From Microbacterium sp. W4I4 (GTDB lineage: Bacteria > Actinomycetota > Actinomycetes > Actinomycetales > Microbacteriaceae), in contig NZ_JAUSXT010000001.1 of NCBI RefSeq assembly GCF_030816235.1, positions 3,038,001-3,102,000 of the forward strand: a stretch of 64,000 nt of DNA, written 5' to 3'. A program made the translations under genes and the position numbers. The notes below the pieces were generated by a model. The model saw nothing but the letters and a program-made list of their open reading frames with translations, searched no databases and was not told the origin of the DNA. Positions 7,626 to 15,842 of the stretch are shown one piece after another (position 1 is the stretch's first letter; each line of letters starts with the position of its first letter).

Positions 7626-8900
7626 ATGAACAGAAAGATCCTCGCCGCAGGCAGCATCGCCGCTGTCGCCGCACTCGTCCTGACCGGCTGCAGCGGAGGC
7701 GGCGACACTCCGGCCGAGTCGTCCGGTCCGGTCTCGCTGTCGCTGTCGGGATGGAGCCTGGACACGACGCCGGAGTTCCAGGCGCTCGCCGACGCGTTCC
7801 ACGAGAAGAACCCCGACATCACGGTCACGCTCAAGGAGTACGACCCGACCGAGTACAACACGCTCGTCACCGCCGACCTCGCCGCCGGTTCCGGCCCCGA
7901 CATCATCACCCAGAAGGAGGTCAAGTACCTGACCACCTTCCAGGAGGGCGGTCAGCTGCTCGACGTCTCCGACGTGAAGCTGCCCGACGGCATCGGCGGC
8001 GCCGACTCCTACAAGGTCGACGGCAAGGCCTACGCGGTGCCGTACCGCCAGGACGCCTGGGTGCTCTACTACAACAAGGCTCTGTTCGATGCCGCGGGCG
8101 TCGACTACCCCGACGGCTCGTGGACGTGGGACGACTACGACGCCGCGGCGAAGGAGCTCACCGTCGGTACCGCCAAGGGCAGCTACATGCACCGCTGGCA
8201 GTCGGTCGTGCAGGGCTTCGCCAACGCGCAGAGCGGCGCCGACATCCTCAAGGGCGAGTACGACCACATGAAGCCGTACTACGAGCGGGTCCTGAAGCTG
8301 CAGGACGACGGCGCCCAGGTCGACTTCAACACCTCCAGCGCCAACCAGCTCACCTACCAGGGCGAGTTCGGCAAGCAGAAGGCGGCGATGCTGCCCATGG
8401 GCAGCTGGTACACCGCCACGCTGATCGCGCAGCAGGCATCCGGTGAGGCGGACGCCTTCGAGTGGGGCATCGCTCCGGCTCCGCAGCTGGACTCGTCCAC
8501 CGCGGGCACCGACAAGACCCCGGTCACCTTCGGCGACCCGACCGGCTTCGGCGCCAACGCGGCTCTGAGCGGGAACAAGGCCGCCGCGGCGAAGAAGTTC
8601 CTCGAATTCGCCGCCAGCGAGGATGCCGCACAGGTGCTCGCCGGCATCGGCATCACGCCGGCCCTGACCAGCGACGCCGTCACCGAGACGTACTTCGGCG
8701 TCAAGGGCGCACCGACCGATGACCTGTCCAAGTTCGCCTGGTCGACCCACGAGGTTCTGCCCGAGAACCCGACCTCCAACACGACCGCAGCCATCCAGGG
8801 CATCCTGGGCGACATGCACACCGCGATCATGTCCGGCTCGACCGGTGTCGACGACGCCATCAAGGAGGCGCAGGACCGCGTCGCCAACGAGGTCGGCTGA
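7626..8900 (+). CDS. sugar ABC transporter substrate-binding lipoprotein
   Basis: Extracellular solute-binding protein family 1, 424 aa. A lipoprotein signal peptide (MNRKILAAGSIAAVAALVLTG followed by Cys, lipobox LTGC) anchors it outside the membrane. The mature part has the typical IDPTEYNTLVTADLAAG-like (DPTEYNTLVTADLAAGSGPD) and YRQDAWVLYYNKALFDAAGV segments of maltose/multiple-sugar binding proteins. GAAGGAGC precedes the ATG. The two permease genes follow after a pair of GC-rich hairpins. No dedicated ATPase gene is in the cluster; such importers commonly share an MsiK-type ATPase encoded elsewhere in actinobacteria (family knowledge). Confidence 0.93.
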   Translation: MNRKILAAGSIAAVAALVLTGCSGGGDTPAESSGPVSLSLSGWSLDTTPEFQALADAFHEKNPDITVTLKEYDPTEYNTLVTADLAAGSGPDIITQKEVKYLTTFQEGGQLLDVSDVKLPDGIGGADSYKVDGKAYAVPYRQDAWVLYYNKALFDAAGVDYPDGSWTWDDYDAAAKELTVGTAKGSYMHRWQSVVQGFANAQSGADILKGEYDHMKPYYERVLKLQDDGAQVDFNTSSANQLTYQGEFGKQKAAMLPMGSWYTATLIAQQASGEADAFEWGIAPAPQLDSSTAGTDKTPVTFGDPTGFGANAALSGNKAAAAKKFLEFAASEDAAQVLAGIGITPALTSDAVTETYFGVKGAPTDDLSKFAWSTHEVLPENPTSNTTAAIQGILGDMHTAIMSGSTGVDDAIKEAQDRVANEVG

Positions 8901-8910
8901 CCCGATCCTC

Positions 8911-8959
8911 GGGGCCGGTCCGTCCGGCCCTCGGGGGCCGGTCCGCGAGGGCCGGCCCC
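8911..8959 (+). terminator. two GC-rich hairpins between binding-protein and permease genes
   Basis: GGGGCCGG-TCCGT-CCGGCCCTC (8911-8932) and GGGGCCGG-loop-CCGGCCCC (8934-8959) follow the binding-protein stop. No U tract. Such hairpins commonly keep the binding-protein message in excess over the permeases. Confidence 0.6.
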
Positions 8960-8990
8960 ATCCCCTTGACCGCACCACCGAGAGAACCCC

Positions 8991-9917
8991 ATGACAGCGA
9001 CAGTCACGCCGGATGCCGGGAAGACGGCACCGCCCAGGCGCCGATCGGCGCTCCGCCGCCGGAACACCCTGATCGGCTGGACGTTCATCCTGCCGAACTT
9101 CGCCGGGTTCGCGGCGTTCACGCTCGTGCCCGTCGTGATCCTGTTCTACATGGCGTTCACGAACTGGAACATCTTCGGCAAGGCCGACTGGGTCGGCTTC
9201 GCGAACTTCCAGCGCCTGTTCGGCGACGGCAGCTTCCGCAACGCGTTCTGGAACACGCTCTACTACTCGGTGATGCACATCCCGCTCACCATCGTCGTCT
9301 CGCTCGGGCTCGCACTGCTGCTGAACAACAAGCTGCGCGGGGTGGCGTTCTTCCGCACGGCCGCGTTCTTCCCCTACATCACCTCGATCGTCGCGATCGC
9401 AGTGGTCTGGAACCTGCTCTTCAGCCCCGACTACGGCCCCATCAACGCGATGCTGCGCTTCATCGGCATCGAGAACCCACCCGGATGGCTGACCTCGAAG
9501 GACTGGGCGATGCCCGCGGTCGTCATCGTCAGCACCTGGCGGGACATGGGCTACTACATGATCCTGTTCCTCGCGGGGCTGCAGACGATCCCTCCCGAGC
9601 TGCATGAGGCGGCGCGCGTGGACGGCGCGAACGTCTGGCAGCGCTTCGTCAACGTGACCCTGCCGTCCCTGCGGCCGACGATGTTCTTCGTCACCGTCAT
9701 GCTCACGATCAACTCGCTCAAGGTCTTCGACCTGATCCTCGTCATGACCGACGGCGGCCCGGGGCAGGCGACCATGGTGCTGTCCCAGTTCATCTACCGC
9801 AAGGGCTTCGAGGAGTCCCAGTTCGGGTACGCATCGGCTGCGGCGGTCGCGCTGTTCTTCCTGTGCATCATCGTCACCATCGCCCAGTTCCTCTGGAACA
9901 AGAGGAGGAGCGTCTGA
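8991..9917 (+). CDS. sugar ABC transporter permease, MalF type
   Basis: Inner-membrane permease of 308 aa for the importer begun at 7626. Six hydrophobic segments are visible, the first at about residues 28-50 (NTLIGWTFILPNFAGFAAFT). The EAA loop that contacts the ATPase is ELHEAARVDGANVWQRFVNV near residue 203. It overlaps the next permease by 3 nt, so the two are translationally coupled. Family CUT1, binding-protein-dependent transport system inner-membrane component. Confidence 0.93.
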   Translation: MTATVTPDAGKTAPPRRRSALRRRNTLIGWTFILPNFAGFAAFTLVPVVILFYMAFTNWNIFGKADWVGFANFQRLFGDGSFRNAFWNTLYYSVMHIPLTIVVSLGLALLLNNKLRGVAFFRTAAFFPYITSIVAIAVVWNLLFSPDYGPINAMLRFIGIENPPGWLTSKDWAMPAVVIVSTWRDMGYYMILFLAGLQTIPPELHEAARVDGANVWQRFVNVTLPSLRPTMFFVTVMLTINSLKVFDLILVMTDGGPGQATMVLSQFIYRKGFEESQFGYASAAAVALFFLCIIVTIAQFLWNKRRSV

Positions 9918-10831
9918 TGACTCAGACCGAGCTCATGGTCACCGGCGAGCAGAAGCTGCGCCGGCTCTCCGACCCCGCGACGCATCGCCGTGCGGGGGAG
10001 TCCTCCTCGCTGCGCCGCGTCGGGCGCATCGTCGGCTACATCGGCCTGGGCGTGTTCGCGATCGGCCTGCTCGCGCCGTTCGCATGGATGCTGCTCAGCT
10101 CGCTGAAGACCGCCAACGAGGTGTTCTCCGTGCCGGTGGTGTGGTGGCCCGAGACGTTCGTCTGGCAGAACTACATCGACATCTGGGCCAAGGCCGACAT
10201 GCTCACCTGGATCCGCAACACGCTGCTGCTGGCCGTGGTGGTCACCTTCCTGCAGGTGCTCACCGGATCCTTCGCGGCGTACGGCTTCTCCCGCATCCGC
10301 TTCCCCGGACGCGACGTGCTCTTCCTCGCCTACATCGGCACGATCGCCGTGCCGTGGCAGTCGTACATGATCCCGCAGTTCATCCTGCTGTCCAACCTCA
10401 AGGTGTCCAACACCCTGTGGGCGATCATCCTCATCCAGGCGTTCGGTGCCTTCGGCGTCTTCCTGATGAAGCAGTACTACGAGACCATCCCCGAGGAGCT
10501 CAGCGAGGCCGCCCGTCTGGACGGGCTCAGCGAGTACGGCATCTGGCGCCGGATCATGGTGCCGCTGTCGGTCCCCGCGATCGCGAGCCTGACGCTGCTG
10601 ACCTTCGTCAACACCTGGAACGACTACCTCGGGCCGCTCATCTATCTGCGAAACCCCGACCTCTGGACGATCCAGCTCGGGCTGAAGAGCTTCGTGTCCA
10701 ACCTGTTCGACACGAACTACGCCCTGCTGTTCGCCGGCCTGTGCCTCTCGGTCGTGCCGATCGCGATCATCTTCATGCTCGGACAGAAGTACTTCGTCGA
10801 GGGCATCGCCACCAGCGGGATGAAGGGCTGA
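9917..10831 (+). CDS. carbohydrate ABC transporter permease, MalG type
   Basis: Second CUT1 permease, 304 aa, forming a heterodimer with the preceding protein. It has the EAA motif ELSEAARLDGLSEYGIWRRI near residue 195 and the typical C terminus QKYFVEGIATSGMKG. The ATG overlaps the TGA of the upstream gene; a frame open from 9863 is only an extension. The following DUF624 gene starts 3 nt after its stop, completing the operon. Confidence 0.93.
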   Translation: MTQTELMVTGEQKLRRLSDPATHRRAGESSSLRRVGRIVGYIGLGVFAIGLLAPFAWMLLSSLKTANEVFSVPVVWWPETFVWQNYIDIWAKADMLTWIRNTLLLAVVVTFLQVLTGSFAAYGFSRIRFPGRDVLFLAYIGTIAVPWQSYMIPQFILLSNLKVSNTLWAIILIQAFGAFGVFLMKQYYETIPEELSEAARLDGLSEYGIWRRIMVPLSVPAIASLTLLTFVNTWNDYLGPLIYLRNPDLWTIQLGLKSFVSNLFDTNYALLFAGLCLSVVPIAIIFMLGQKYFVEGIATSGMKG

Positions 10832-10834
10832 GCC

Positions 10835-11518
10835 GTGAAGCGCGTCGCGCACGACACCTGGGCCTCGATCCTGGGCGTGCTGTATCTCGGACTGATGGTG
10901 AACCTGCTCGTGCTGGTGGCGGCATCCCCGCTGGTGGTGCTGCTGATCACGACGGACCCGATGCACTCCTGGCCGCTGCTGGCCGTGGTCGCACCGTTCG
11001 CCGCGCCCGCACTGACCGCCGCGTTCGGCACCTTCCGTGCGCACGGCGAGGGCGAGACGCAGGTGGTGCGCGCGTTCCTGCAGGTGTGGCGCAGGACGCT
11101 GCGCGGCTCGCTGCTGCTGGGCGTGATCGTCGTGGGCTTCGCGGTCGTGCTGCTGGTCGACGTGCGCGCCCTGTCGGACACCGCCGCCTCGGTGGTGATC
11201 GTGCCGGTGCTGCTGCTCCTGGTCGTGCTGGCCGCCATCACGGGCCTGCTGGGTGCCGTCGCGCTCGCCGAGGTGCCGACCGCGCGGCTGCGCGACGTGC
11301 TGCGCTCGAGCCTGTACCTGGGCGTGCGCCGGTGGTACTTCCAGGTGCTGTCACTGGCCGTGCTCGGCGTGCAGGTCGGCGTCTTCGCGACCATGCCCGC
11401 CGTCGCGATCGGCATCACCGCCGCGCCGGCGCTGTATGTCGTCTGGGCCAACGGCCGCTACTGCCTGCGCCCGGTGCTGGACGTGCCGATGCGGGGCGAG
11501 AAACCACATCCTGCATGA
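10835..11518 (+). CDS. DUF624/YesL-like membrane protein
   Basis: Small integral membrane protein of 227 aa with about five hydrophobic segments. It resembles the DUF624 (YesL) family, which is regularly encoded next to CUT1 sugar importers and has no agreed function. It begins with GTG 10835, 3 nt after the permease stop. Oddly, the last residues, GEKPHPA, and the stop codon are encoded by the left arm and loop of a 70-nt inverted-repeat element (11496-11565): the element has either replaced the original end of the gene or captured the reading frame. Confidence 0.8.
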   Translation: MKRVAHDTWASILGVLYLGLMVNLLVLVAASPLVVLLITTDPMHSWPLLAVVAPFAAPALTAAFGTFRAHGEGETQVVRAFLQVWRRTLRGSLLLGVIVVGFAVVLLVDVRALSDTAASVVIVPVLLLLVVLAAITGLLGAVALAEVPTARLRDVLRSSLYLGVRRWYFQVLSLAVLGVQVGVFATMPAVAIGITAAPALYVVWANGRYCLRPVLDVPMRGEKPHPA

Positions 11519-11565
11519 GACGCACGTGCACACGTGGTTTCTCAAGCGGGAAGTGGTTTCTCGCG
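11496..11565. repeat. 70-nt inverted-repeat element (GCGAGAAACCA family, copy 2)
   Basis: GCGAGAAACCAC at 11496-11507 pairs with GTGGTTTCTCGC at 11553-11564; an additional half arm GTGGTTTCTC lies at 11534-11543, offering an alternative shorter hairpin. Homologous without gaps to 5346-5415. It overlaps the end of the DUF624 gene and separates two convergent genes. Confidence 0.88.
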
Positions 11566-11633
11566 CGGGCCGCGGGGGTCGCGGAGGCCGTGGGGATCGC
11601 GGGGGTCGCGGGGCTACCGGGCCGCGGGCCGGC

Positions 11634-12650
11634 TCAGGCGCTGCGGCCGAGCGAGAGCGCGTCCATCGGATGCCGCAGCGGCTCGCCCGCCGCGTACGCA
11701 GCCAGCTCGTCGAGTGCGGAATCGGTCAGCCGGCGCGTCTCGGTGCCGAGCGACCCGGCCAGGTGCGGCGTGATGGCCACGTTCGTCAGCGCGAGCAGCT
11801 CCGATGACGCGGGAAGCGGCTCGGGGTCCGTCACGTCGAGGACCGCGTCGAGGCGCCCGATGCGGCATTCCGCCAACAGGGCGTCGTGGTCGAGCAGCGC
11901 GCCGCGGGCGGTGTTGATCACGGTCGCGCCGTCCGGCAGGGCGGCAAGCTCGGCGGTGGAGATCATGTGGTGCGTCGAGGGCAGCGCAGGGGCGTGCAGC
12001 GAGAGCACGGCGACCCGGGGGAGCATCTCATGCAGAGGCATGAGTTCGGCGCCGGCCGCGGCCACCTCGGCCGGATCGGCGAAGGGGTCGGCGACCAGTA
12101 CGCGCAGACCGTTGAAGGGCCGCAGCAGGTCCACGACGCGTCGGCCGATGCGTGAGAAGCCCACGATGCCGACCGTGCGGTCGAGGTTGCCGAGGGCGTG
12201 CGAGCGCAGGTTGCCGTCCCACACCTCCTGCGTCACCGAGGGGGTGCGCAGCTGCACGAGTGCGCGCTTTCCCGCCAGCAGGATCGCGGCGAGGGTGAAC
12301 TCGGCGACGGGCACGGCATTGGCATCCGCCGCCGTGGTGATGCGGATGCCGCGGTCCCAGAACTCCGCCGAGACGTGGTTGCGGATGCTGCCCGCGGCGT
12401 GGAACACGGCGCGCAGCCGCGGCATCCGATCCAGTAGCGGCGCCTCGAAGCGCGGCGCGCCCCACGAGGTCACCAGCACCTCGGTCTCGGCGAGCAGCCC
12501 GTCCAGAGCGGGATCGGCGAGGTCGGTGATGTGCATCGGCGTGCGCACATCGGCCAGCTCGGCGAAGCGCTGTCGGCGGGCATCGTCGAAGAGTAGATCG
12601 AATGCCTCGGTCGACATGACCGCGTGTGCCCGGGGGCGGGATGGGGGCAT
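11634..12650 (-). CDS. D-isomer-specific 2-hydroxyacid dehydrogenase
   Basis: NAD(P)-dependent hydroxyacid dehydrogenase of 338 aa. The Rossmann nucleotide-binding motif is TVGIVGFSRIGRRVVDLLRPF, of the GxGxxG type with the first G-x-G altered to GFSRIG; the NTARGALLDHDALL arginine loop and the catalytic His in ITPHLAGSLGTET are present. It would reduce a 2-keto acid or oxidise a D-2-hydroxyacid. The frame is open to 12713, but ATG 12650 follows a GGAGA and starts a normal N terminus. Divergent from the heparinase-like gene, convergent with the ABC operon; likely part of the same carbohydrate-acid pathway. Confidence 0.88.
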   Translation of the reverse strand: MPPSRPRAHAVMSTEAFDLLFDDARRQRFAELADVRTPMHITDLADPALDGLLAETEVLVTSWGAPRFEAPLLDRMPRLRAVFHAAGSIRNHVSAEFWDRGIRITTAADANAVPVAEFTLAAILLAGKRALVQLRTPSVTQEVWDGNLRSHALGNLDRTVGIVGFSRIGRRVVDLLRPFNGLRVLVADPFADPAEVAAAGAELMPLHEMLPRVAVLSLHAPALPSTHHMISTAELAALPDGATVINTARGALLDHDALLAECRIGRLDAVLDVTDPEPLPASSELLALTNVAITPHLAGSLGTETRRLTDSALDELAAYAAGEPLRHPMDALSLGRSA

Positions 12651-12791
12651 CTGTGTCTCCGTCGAAGTTCGCGTCGGGATTCGCGTGGCTGACCGCTTGC
12701 GTGACGCGGCCATCCCAGTGAAGACTGATCATCCATTCATTCGCAACCCATTCGAAGCTGAAAATGCTTACTCGAACATAAAGGTTCAACC
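12651..12791. promoter_or_regulatory. divergent promoter region
   Basis: This 141-nt gap between two divergent genes contains an AT-rich stretch (about 12720-12790) unlike the surrounding GC-rich coding sequence. TTCGAAGC and GCTTACTCGAAC form a loose inverted repeat around 12751-12776. I cannot assign exact -35/-10 boxes. Confidence 0.4.
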
Positions 12792-14645
12792 ATGATGACT
12801 GGCGACAAGCTCACCCCACGAGGCGCGCTGCGCGATCTCTGGGCACGGGCCGGAGACGCGGATGCCGGCATCCCGATCTCCACGGCCGCCGATCGCGGCT
12901 TCTGGGACAGTCTGGATACGCGCCCGCGCGAGGCGATCCTCGCCGAAGCCGACCGGCTGCACGGCACGGACTGGCCGCAGCCGCGGCTGTCGGACTGGGC
13001 CTCCTACGCTCGAACCGGCGACCGCTCGGCCTACGAGCGCGCGCTGTTCCTGCGCAACCGGCGCACGCGTCTCGCCGTGCTCGCGGCCGCTCTCGACCCG
13101 TCCGAGGAACGGCTGCTCGAGGCCGCCGACGGGCTCTGGCTGAAGGTCGAGCAGAGCACCTGGTGCTGGCCCGCGCACGATGACGTGTTCTCGCGCGGGA
13201 TGCGGGTGCCCGATGATCGGCATCCGTTCGTCGATCTCGGCGCGGGGGAGGACGTCGCACTCGTCGCGTGGGCCGCCCTGCTGCTCGGCGACGACCTGGA
13301 GCGGATCGCGCCCGGCCTGCGTGCGCGGCTCGGTGCCGAGGCGCGGGGGCGGGTGCTGGAGCCGTTCGTGAGCCGCGACTGGCACTGGGAGGGCACCGAG
13401 GACCACGTGCACAACTGGGCACCGTGGATTCACGGGAACCTGCTCCCCGCGGCTGTCGCCTTCGCCGAGCCCGAACTGCGTGAGCGGGTCATCTCCCGGT
13501 GCGTGGACGGCCTGGACCGCTACCTCGCGCAGCTGCCCGCCGACGGCGCCATCGACGAGGGCTTCGCGTACTGGTGGCAGGGAGCGGGGCGGGCGTTCGA
13601 CGCGCTGGGGCTGCTGGACGAGCTGGCCGGCGGCGCTGTCACGGCCGCGGTCCGCGGCGGCGGGCTGCAGGGGCTCGCGGAGCTCGCGCGCTTCCCGCAG
13701 CGCATGCAGGTCGGTCCGGGCTGGTTCGCGAGCTTCTCGGATGCCGAGGCACGGGCGGATGCCGGCATCCCCTGGCACGTGCTCTTCCGTGCGGCGACCC
13801 TGTGCGCGCTGCCCGACACAGCCGACTTCGCTCGCACCGAGCAGGGCGACCGTGCCCTGTGCGGATTCGACGATGGCGTGCACGCCGGCCTCGGGCGGAT
13901 GCTCGCCGAGTTGCGCGACATCCGCTCCGGCGTGCTGACGCACACCGTGCCCACGGCATCCGTCCGTGAGGACGTCTTCCTCCCCTCGATCGGGATCGGC
14001 ATCCGCGAGCGGGCCGGCCTCGGCGTCGTCGTCAAGAGCGGCCACAACGGGGAGAACCACAATCACAACGACCTGGGTTCGATCGCGATCGCCGTCGACG
14101 GCGTGCCGCTGCTGCCCGACCTCGGCCGCGCGACCTACCGGTCCGAGACCTTCTCGGACCGGCGCTACGAGCTGTGGAACATGCGCAGCGACTGGCACTC
14201 GACGCCGCTGCCGCGCGGTGCCGTGCAGCTGCCCGGGGCACAGTGGCGTTCCGAGATCGTGGCGATCGACGACGGGTGGCGGGTCGACCTGACCGCCGCG
14301 TACCCGGGTGGCGACCGGTGGCTGCGCACCGTGCGGCTGACGGATGCCGGCATCCGCGTGCTCGACGAATCCGATGCCCTGACCGATCCCGTCACCCGGA
14401 TCGTGGTGGTGTGCACGGGTGTTCCCGTCCGCCAGGACGACGGCGGCGTGCTGGTGCCGGGCAGGCACGGATCGCGCGGGCTGCTGCTCGCGTTCGATCG
14501 CGCCGAGGTGGAGTTCGAGACCGTCGAGGTCGACGACCCGTACCTGAGGCATTCGTGGGGTGACCGGGTGACGCGGATGCTGTTCGCACCGGCATCCGCG
14601 TTGACCGGAGCAGGCAGCTGGGAACTGAGAGGAGAGGCATCATGA
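12792..14645 (+). CDS. heparinase II/III-like polysaccharide lyase family protein
   Basis: Protein of 617 aa with an alpha/alpha-toroid N-terminal half and a C-terminal heparinase II/III-like beta-sandwich. The diagnostic stretch is VVVKSGHNGENHNHNDLGSI near residue 415, followed by VPLLPDLGRATYRSETFSDR, matching the conserved HNHxD region of heparinase II/III and oligo-alginate lyase families. No signal peptide is seen, so it probably acts on imported oligosaccharides. Exact substrate is unknown. Two adjacent ATGs (12792, 12795) are possible starts, with only a weak ribosome site. The stop overlaps the start of the regulator gene. Confidence 0.85.
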   Translation: MMTGDKLTPRGALRDLWARAGDADAGIPISTAADRGFWDSLDTRPREAILAEADRLHGTDWPQPRLSDWASYARTGDRSAYERALFLRNRRTRLAVLAAALDPSEERLLEAADGLWLKVEQSTWCWPAHDDVFSRGMRVPDDRHPFVDLGAGEDVALVAWAALLLGDDLERIAPGLRARLGAEARGRVLEPFVSRDWHWEGTEDHVHNWAPWIHGNLLPAAVAFAEPELRERVISRCVDGLDRYLAQLPADGAIDEGFAYWWQGAGRAFDALGLLDELAGGAVTAAVRGGGLQGLAELARFPQRMQVGPGWFASFSDAEARADAGIPWHVLFRAATLCALPDTADFARTEQGDRALCGFDDGVHAGLGRMLAELRDIRSGVLTHTVPTASVREDVFLPSIGIGIRERAGLGVVVKSGHNGENHNHNDLGSIAIAVDGVPLLPDLGRATYRSETFSDRRYELWNMRSDWHSTPLPRGAVQLPGAQWRSEIVAIDDGWRVDLTAAYPGGDRWLRTVRLTDAGIRVLDESDALTDPVTRIVVVCTGVPVRQDDGGVLVPGRHGSRGLLLAFDRAEVEFETVEVDDPYLRHSWGDRVTRMLFAPASALTGAGSWELRGEAS

Positions 14646-15742
14646 CCGATTCGGAGAACCGCCCGGTGTTCGGGATCGCCCGTCGCGAGCGGATCATGGA
14701 TCAGCTGCGCACCGCGGGCGCCGTACGAGTGGCGGACCTGGCGCGCGAGTTCGCCGTCTCGGAACTGACGGTACGGCGCGATATCGGCGAGCTCGCCGAT
14801 CGCGGGCTGGTGACGAGAGTGCACGGCGGTGCGACTCTGCGCAGCCGGTTGGACACCACGGTCGCGCCGCGGGCTTCTTCGGCGGGGCCCCGCTACCGCG
14901 TGGGGATGGTGGTGCCCTCGCTGAGCTACTACTGGCCCCAGATCGTGATCGGGGCGCGCGCTGCGGCCACCGAGCTCGGCGTGCAGCTGGTGCTGCGCGG
15001 TGCGAGCTACGAGCCCGCCGACCAGCGCCGGCAGATCAGCTCGCTCATCGACTCCGGCGGCTTCCACGGCCTGATCGTGGCGCCCGAGAATCAGGGCCCT
15101 GACGGGCACGCGCTGCTGAGCTGGCTCGAGCAGCTGCCTGTTCCCGCGGTGCTCGTGGAGCGCCAGGCGCCGTCGTCTCTCGCCCTCACCCGGCTGGAGT
15201 GGGTGACCACCGACCATGTGTTCGGCGGCTACCAGGCGGCGTCGCACCTGGCCGCTCTGGGGCACCGGACGGTCGGTCTGCTCACCTCGTCGCAGTCGCC
15301 GACCTCGGGTCAGCTTCGGCGGGGCTGGGGGAGGGCCGTCGAGGAGCTGGGGCTGGTGCAGACCGTCGATCTGAACGCGTCGCTGGATTCCCGGGAGGGT
15401 GACGAGCGCGCGGACTTCATCGACCGGATGCTCGATCGGCTGCGCGAGACCGGCACCACGGCGATGATGATCCATTCGGATCCCCAGGCGCTCCTGGTGC
15501 AGCAGCACGCTATCGATCGCGGCTGGTCGCTTCCCGATGAGCTCTCGATCATCGCGTACGACGACGAGGTCGCCGAGAACGGCGCCCCGCCGATAACCGC
15601 GCTGCGTCCGCCGAAGCAGCATGTCGGCCGTCGGGCGGTGGAGATGATGCTGGCGCGTCTGGTGGAGGGGCCCTCCCGGCCGGTCGAGCGCGTTCAGGTC
15701 GTGCCGGTGCTGCATCCGCGGGAGTCGACCGTCGCGATGTGA
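14642..15742 (+). CDS. DeoR-type HTH fused to a LacI-type sugar-binding domain, regulator
   Basis: Hybrid regulator of 366 aa. Residues 13-70 form a DeoR winged helix (ARRERIMDQLRTAGAVRVAD then FAVSELTVRRDIGELADRGL and RVHGGATL), and the rest is a periplasmic-binding-protein-like effector domain (YRVGMVVPSLSYYWPQIVIG; IAYDDEVAENGAPPITALRP). This pairing replaces the usual DeoR sugar-phosphate domain. The start overlaps the stop of the heparinase-like gene by 4 nt, so it likely governs this cluster in response to the imported sugar or its degradation product. Confidence 0.88.
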   Translation: MTDSENRPVFGIARRERIMDQLRTAGAVRVADLAREFAVSELTVRRDIGELADRGLVTRVHGGATLRSRLDTTVAPRASSAGPRYRVGMVVPSLSYYWPQIVIGARAAATELGVQLVLRGASYEPADQRRQISSLIDSGGFHGLIVAPENQGPDGHALLSWLEQLPVPAVLVERQAPSSLALTRLEWVTTDHVFGGYQAASHLAALGHRTVGLLTSSQSPTSGQLRRGWGRAVEELGLVQTVDLNASLDSREGDERADFIDRMLDRLRETGTTAMMIHSDPQALLVQQHAIDRGWSLPDELSIIAYDDEVAENGAPPITALRPPKQHVGRRAVEMMLARLVEGPSRPVERVQVVPVLHPRESTVAM

Positions 15743-15757
15743 GGGCCCTGTGGAATA

Positions 15758-15818
15758 GTTGATCAACGGCAATGGTTGAGGAACATCAACTAATGCTGTA
15801 TCGTTGATGTTGATCAAC
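15758..15818 (+). promoter_or_regulatory. MFS efflux promoter with three MarR-type palindromes
   Basis: TTGAGG (15776-15781), 17 nt, TATCGT (15799-15804) forms the promoter. Three palindromes flank and overlap it: GTTGATCAAC at 15758-15767, GTTGAggaaCATCAAC at 15775-15790 over the -35, and GTTGATCAAC at 15809-15818 after the -10. They are probably bound by one or both MarR proteins encoded downstream, giving self-control of the operon. Confidence 0.75.
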
Positions 15819-15842
15819 CATTATCTGCAGGAGACCCCTCTT

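Noticed and set aside
7605..9605. A 666-codon minus-strand frame opposite the binding protein and permease
   Set aside because: Antisense to clearly conserved ABC genes; no recognisable motif in its translation.
10084..12795. A 903-codon plus-strand frame spanning two permease-region genes and the dehydrogenase
   Set aside because: It runs through genes in other frames and strands, through the 70-nt repeat, and carries no protein signature.
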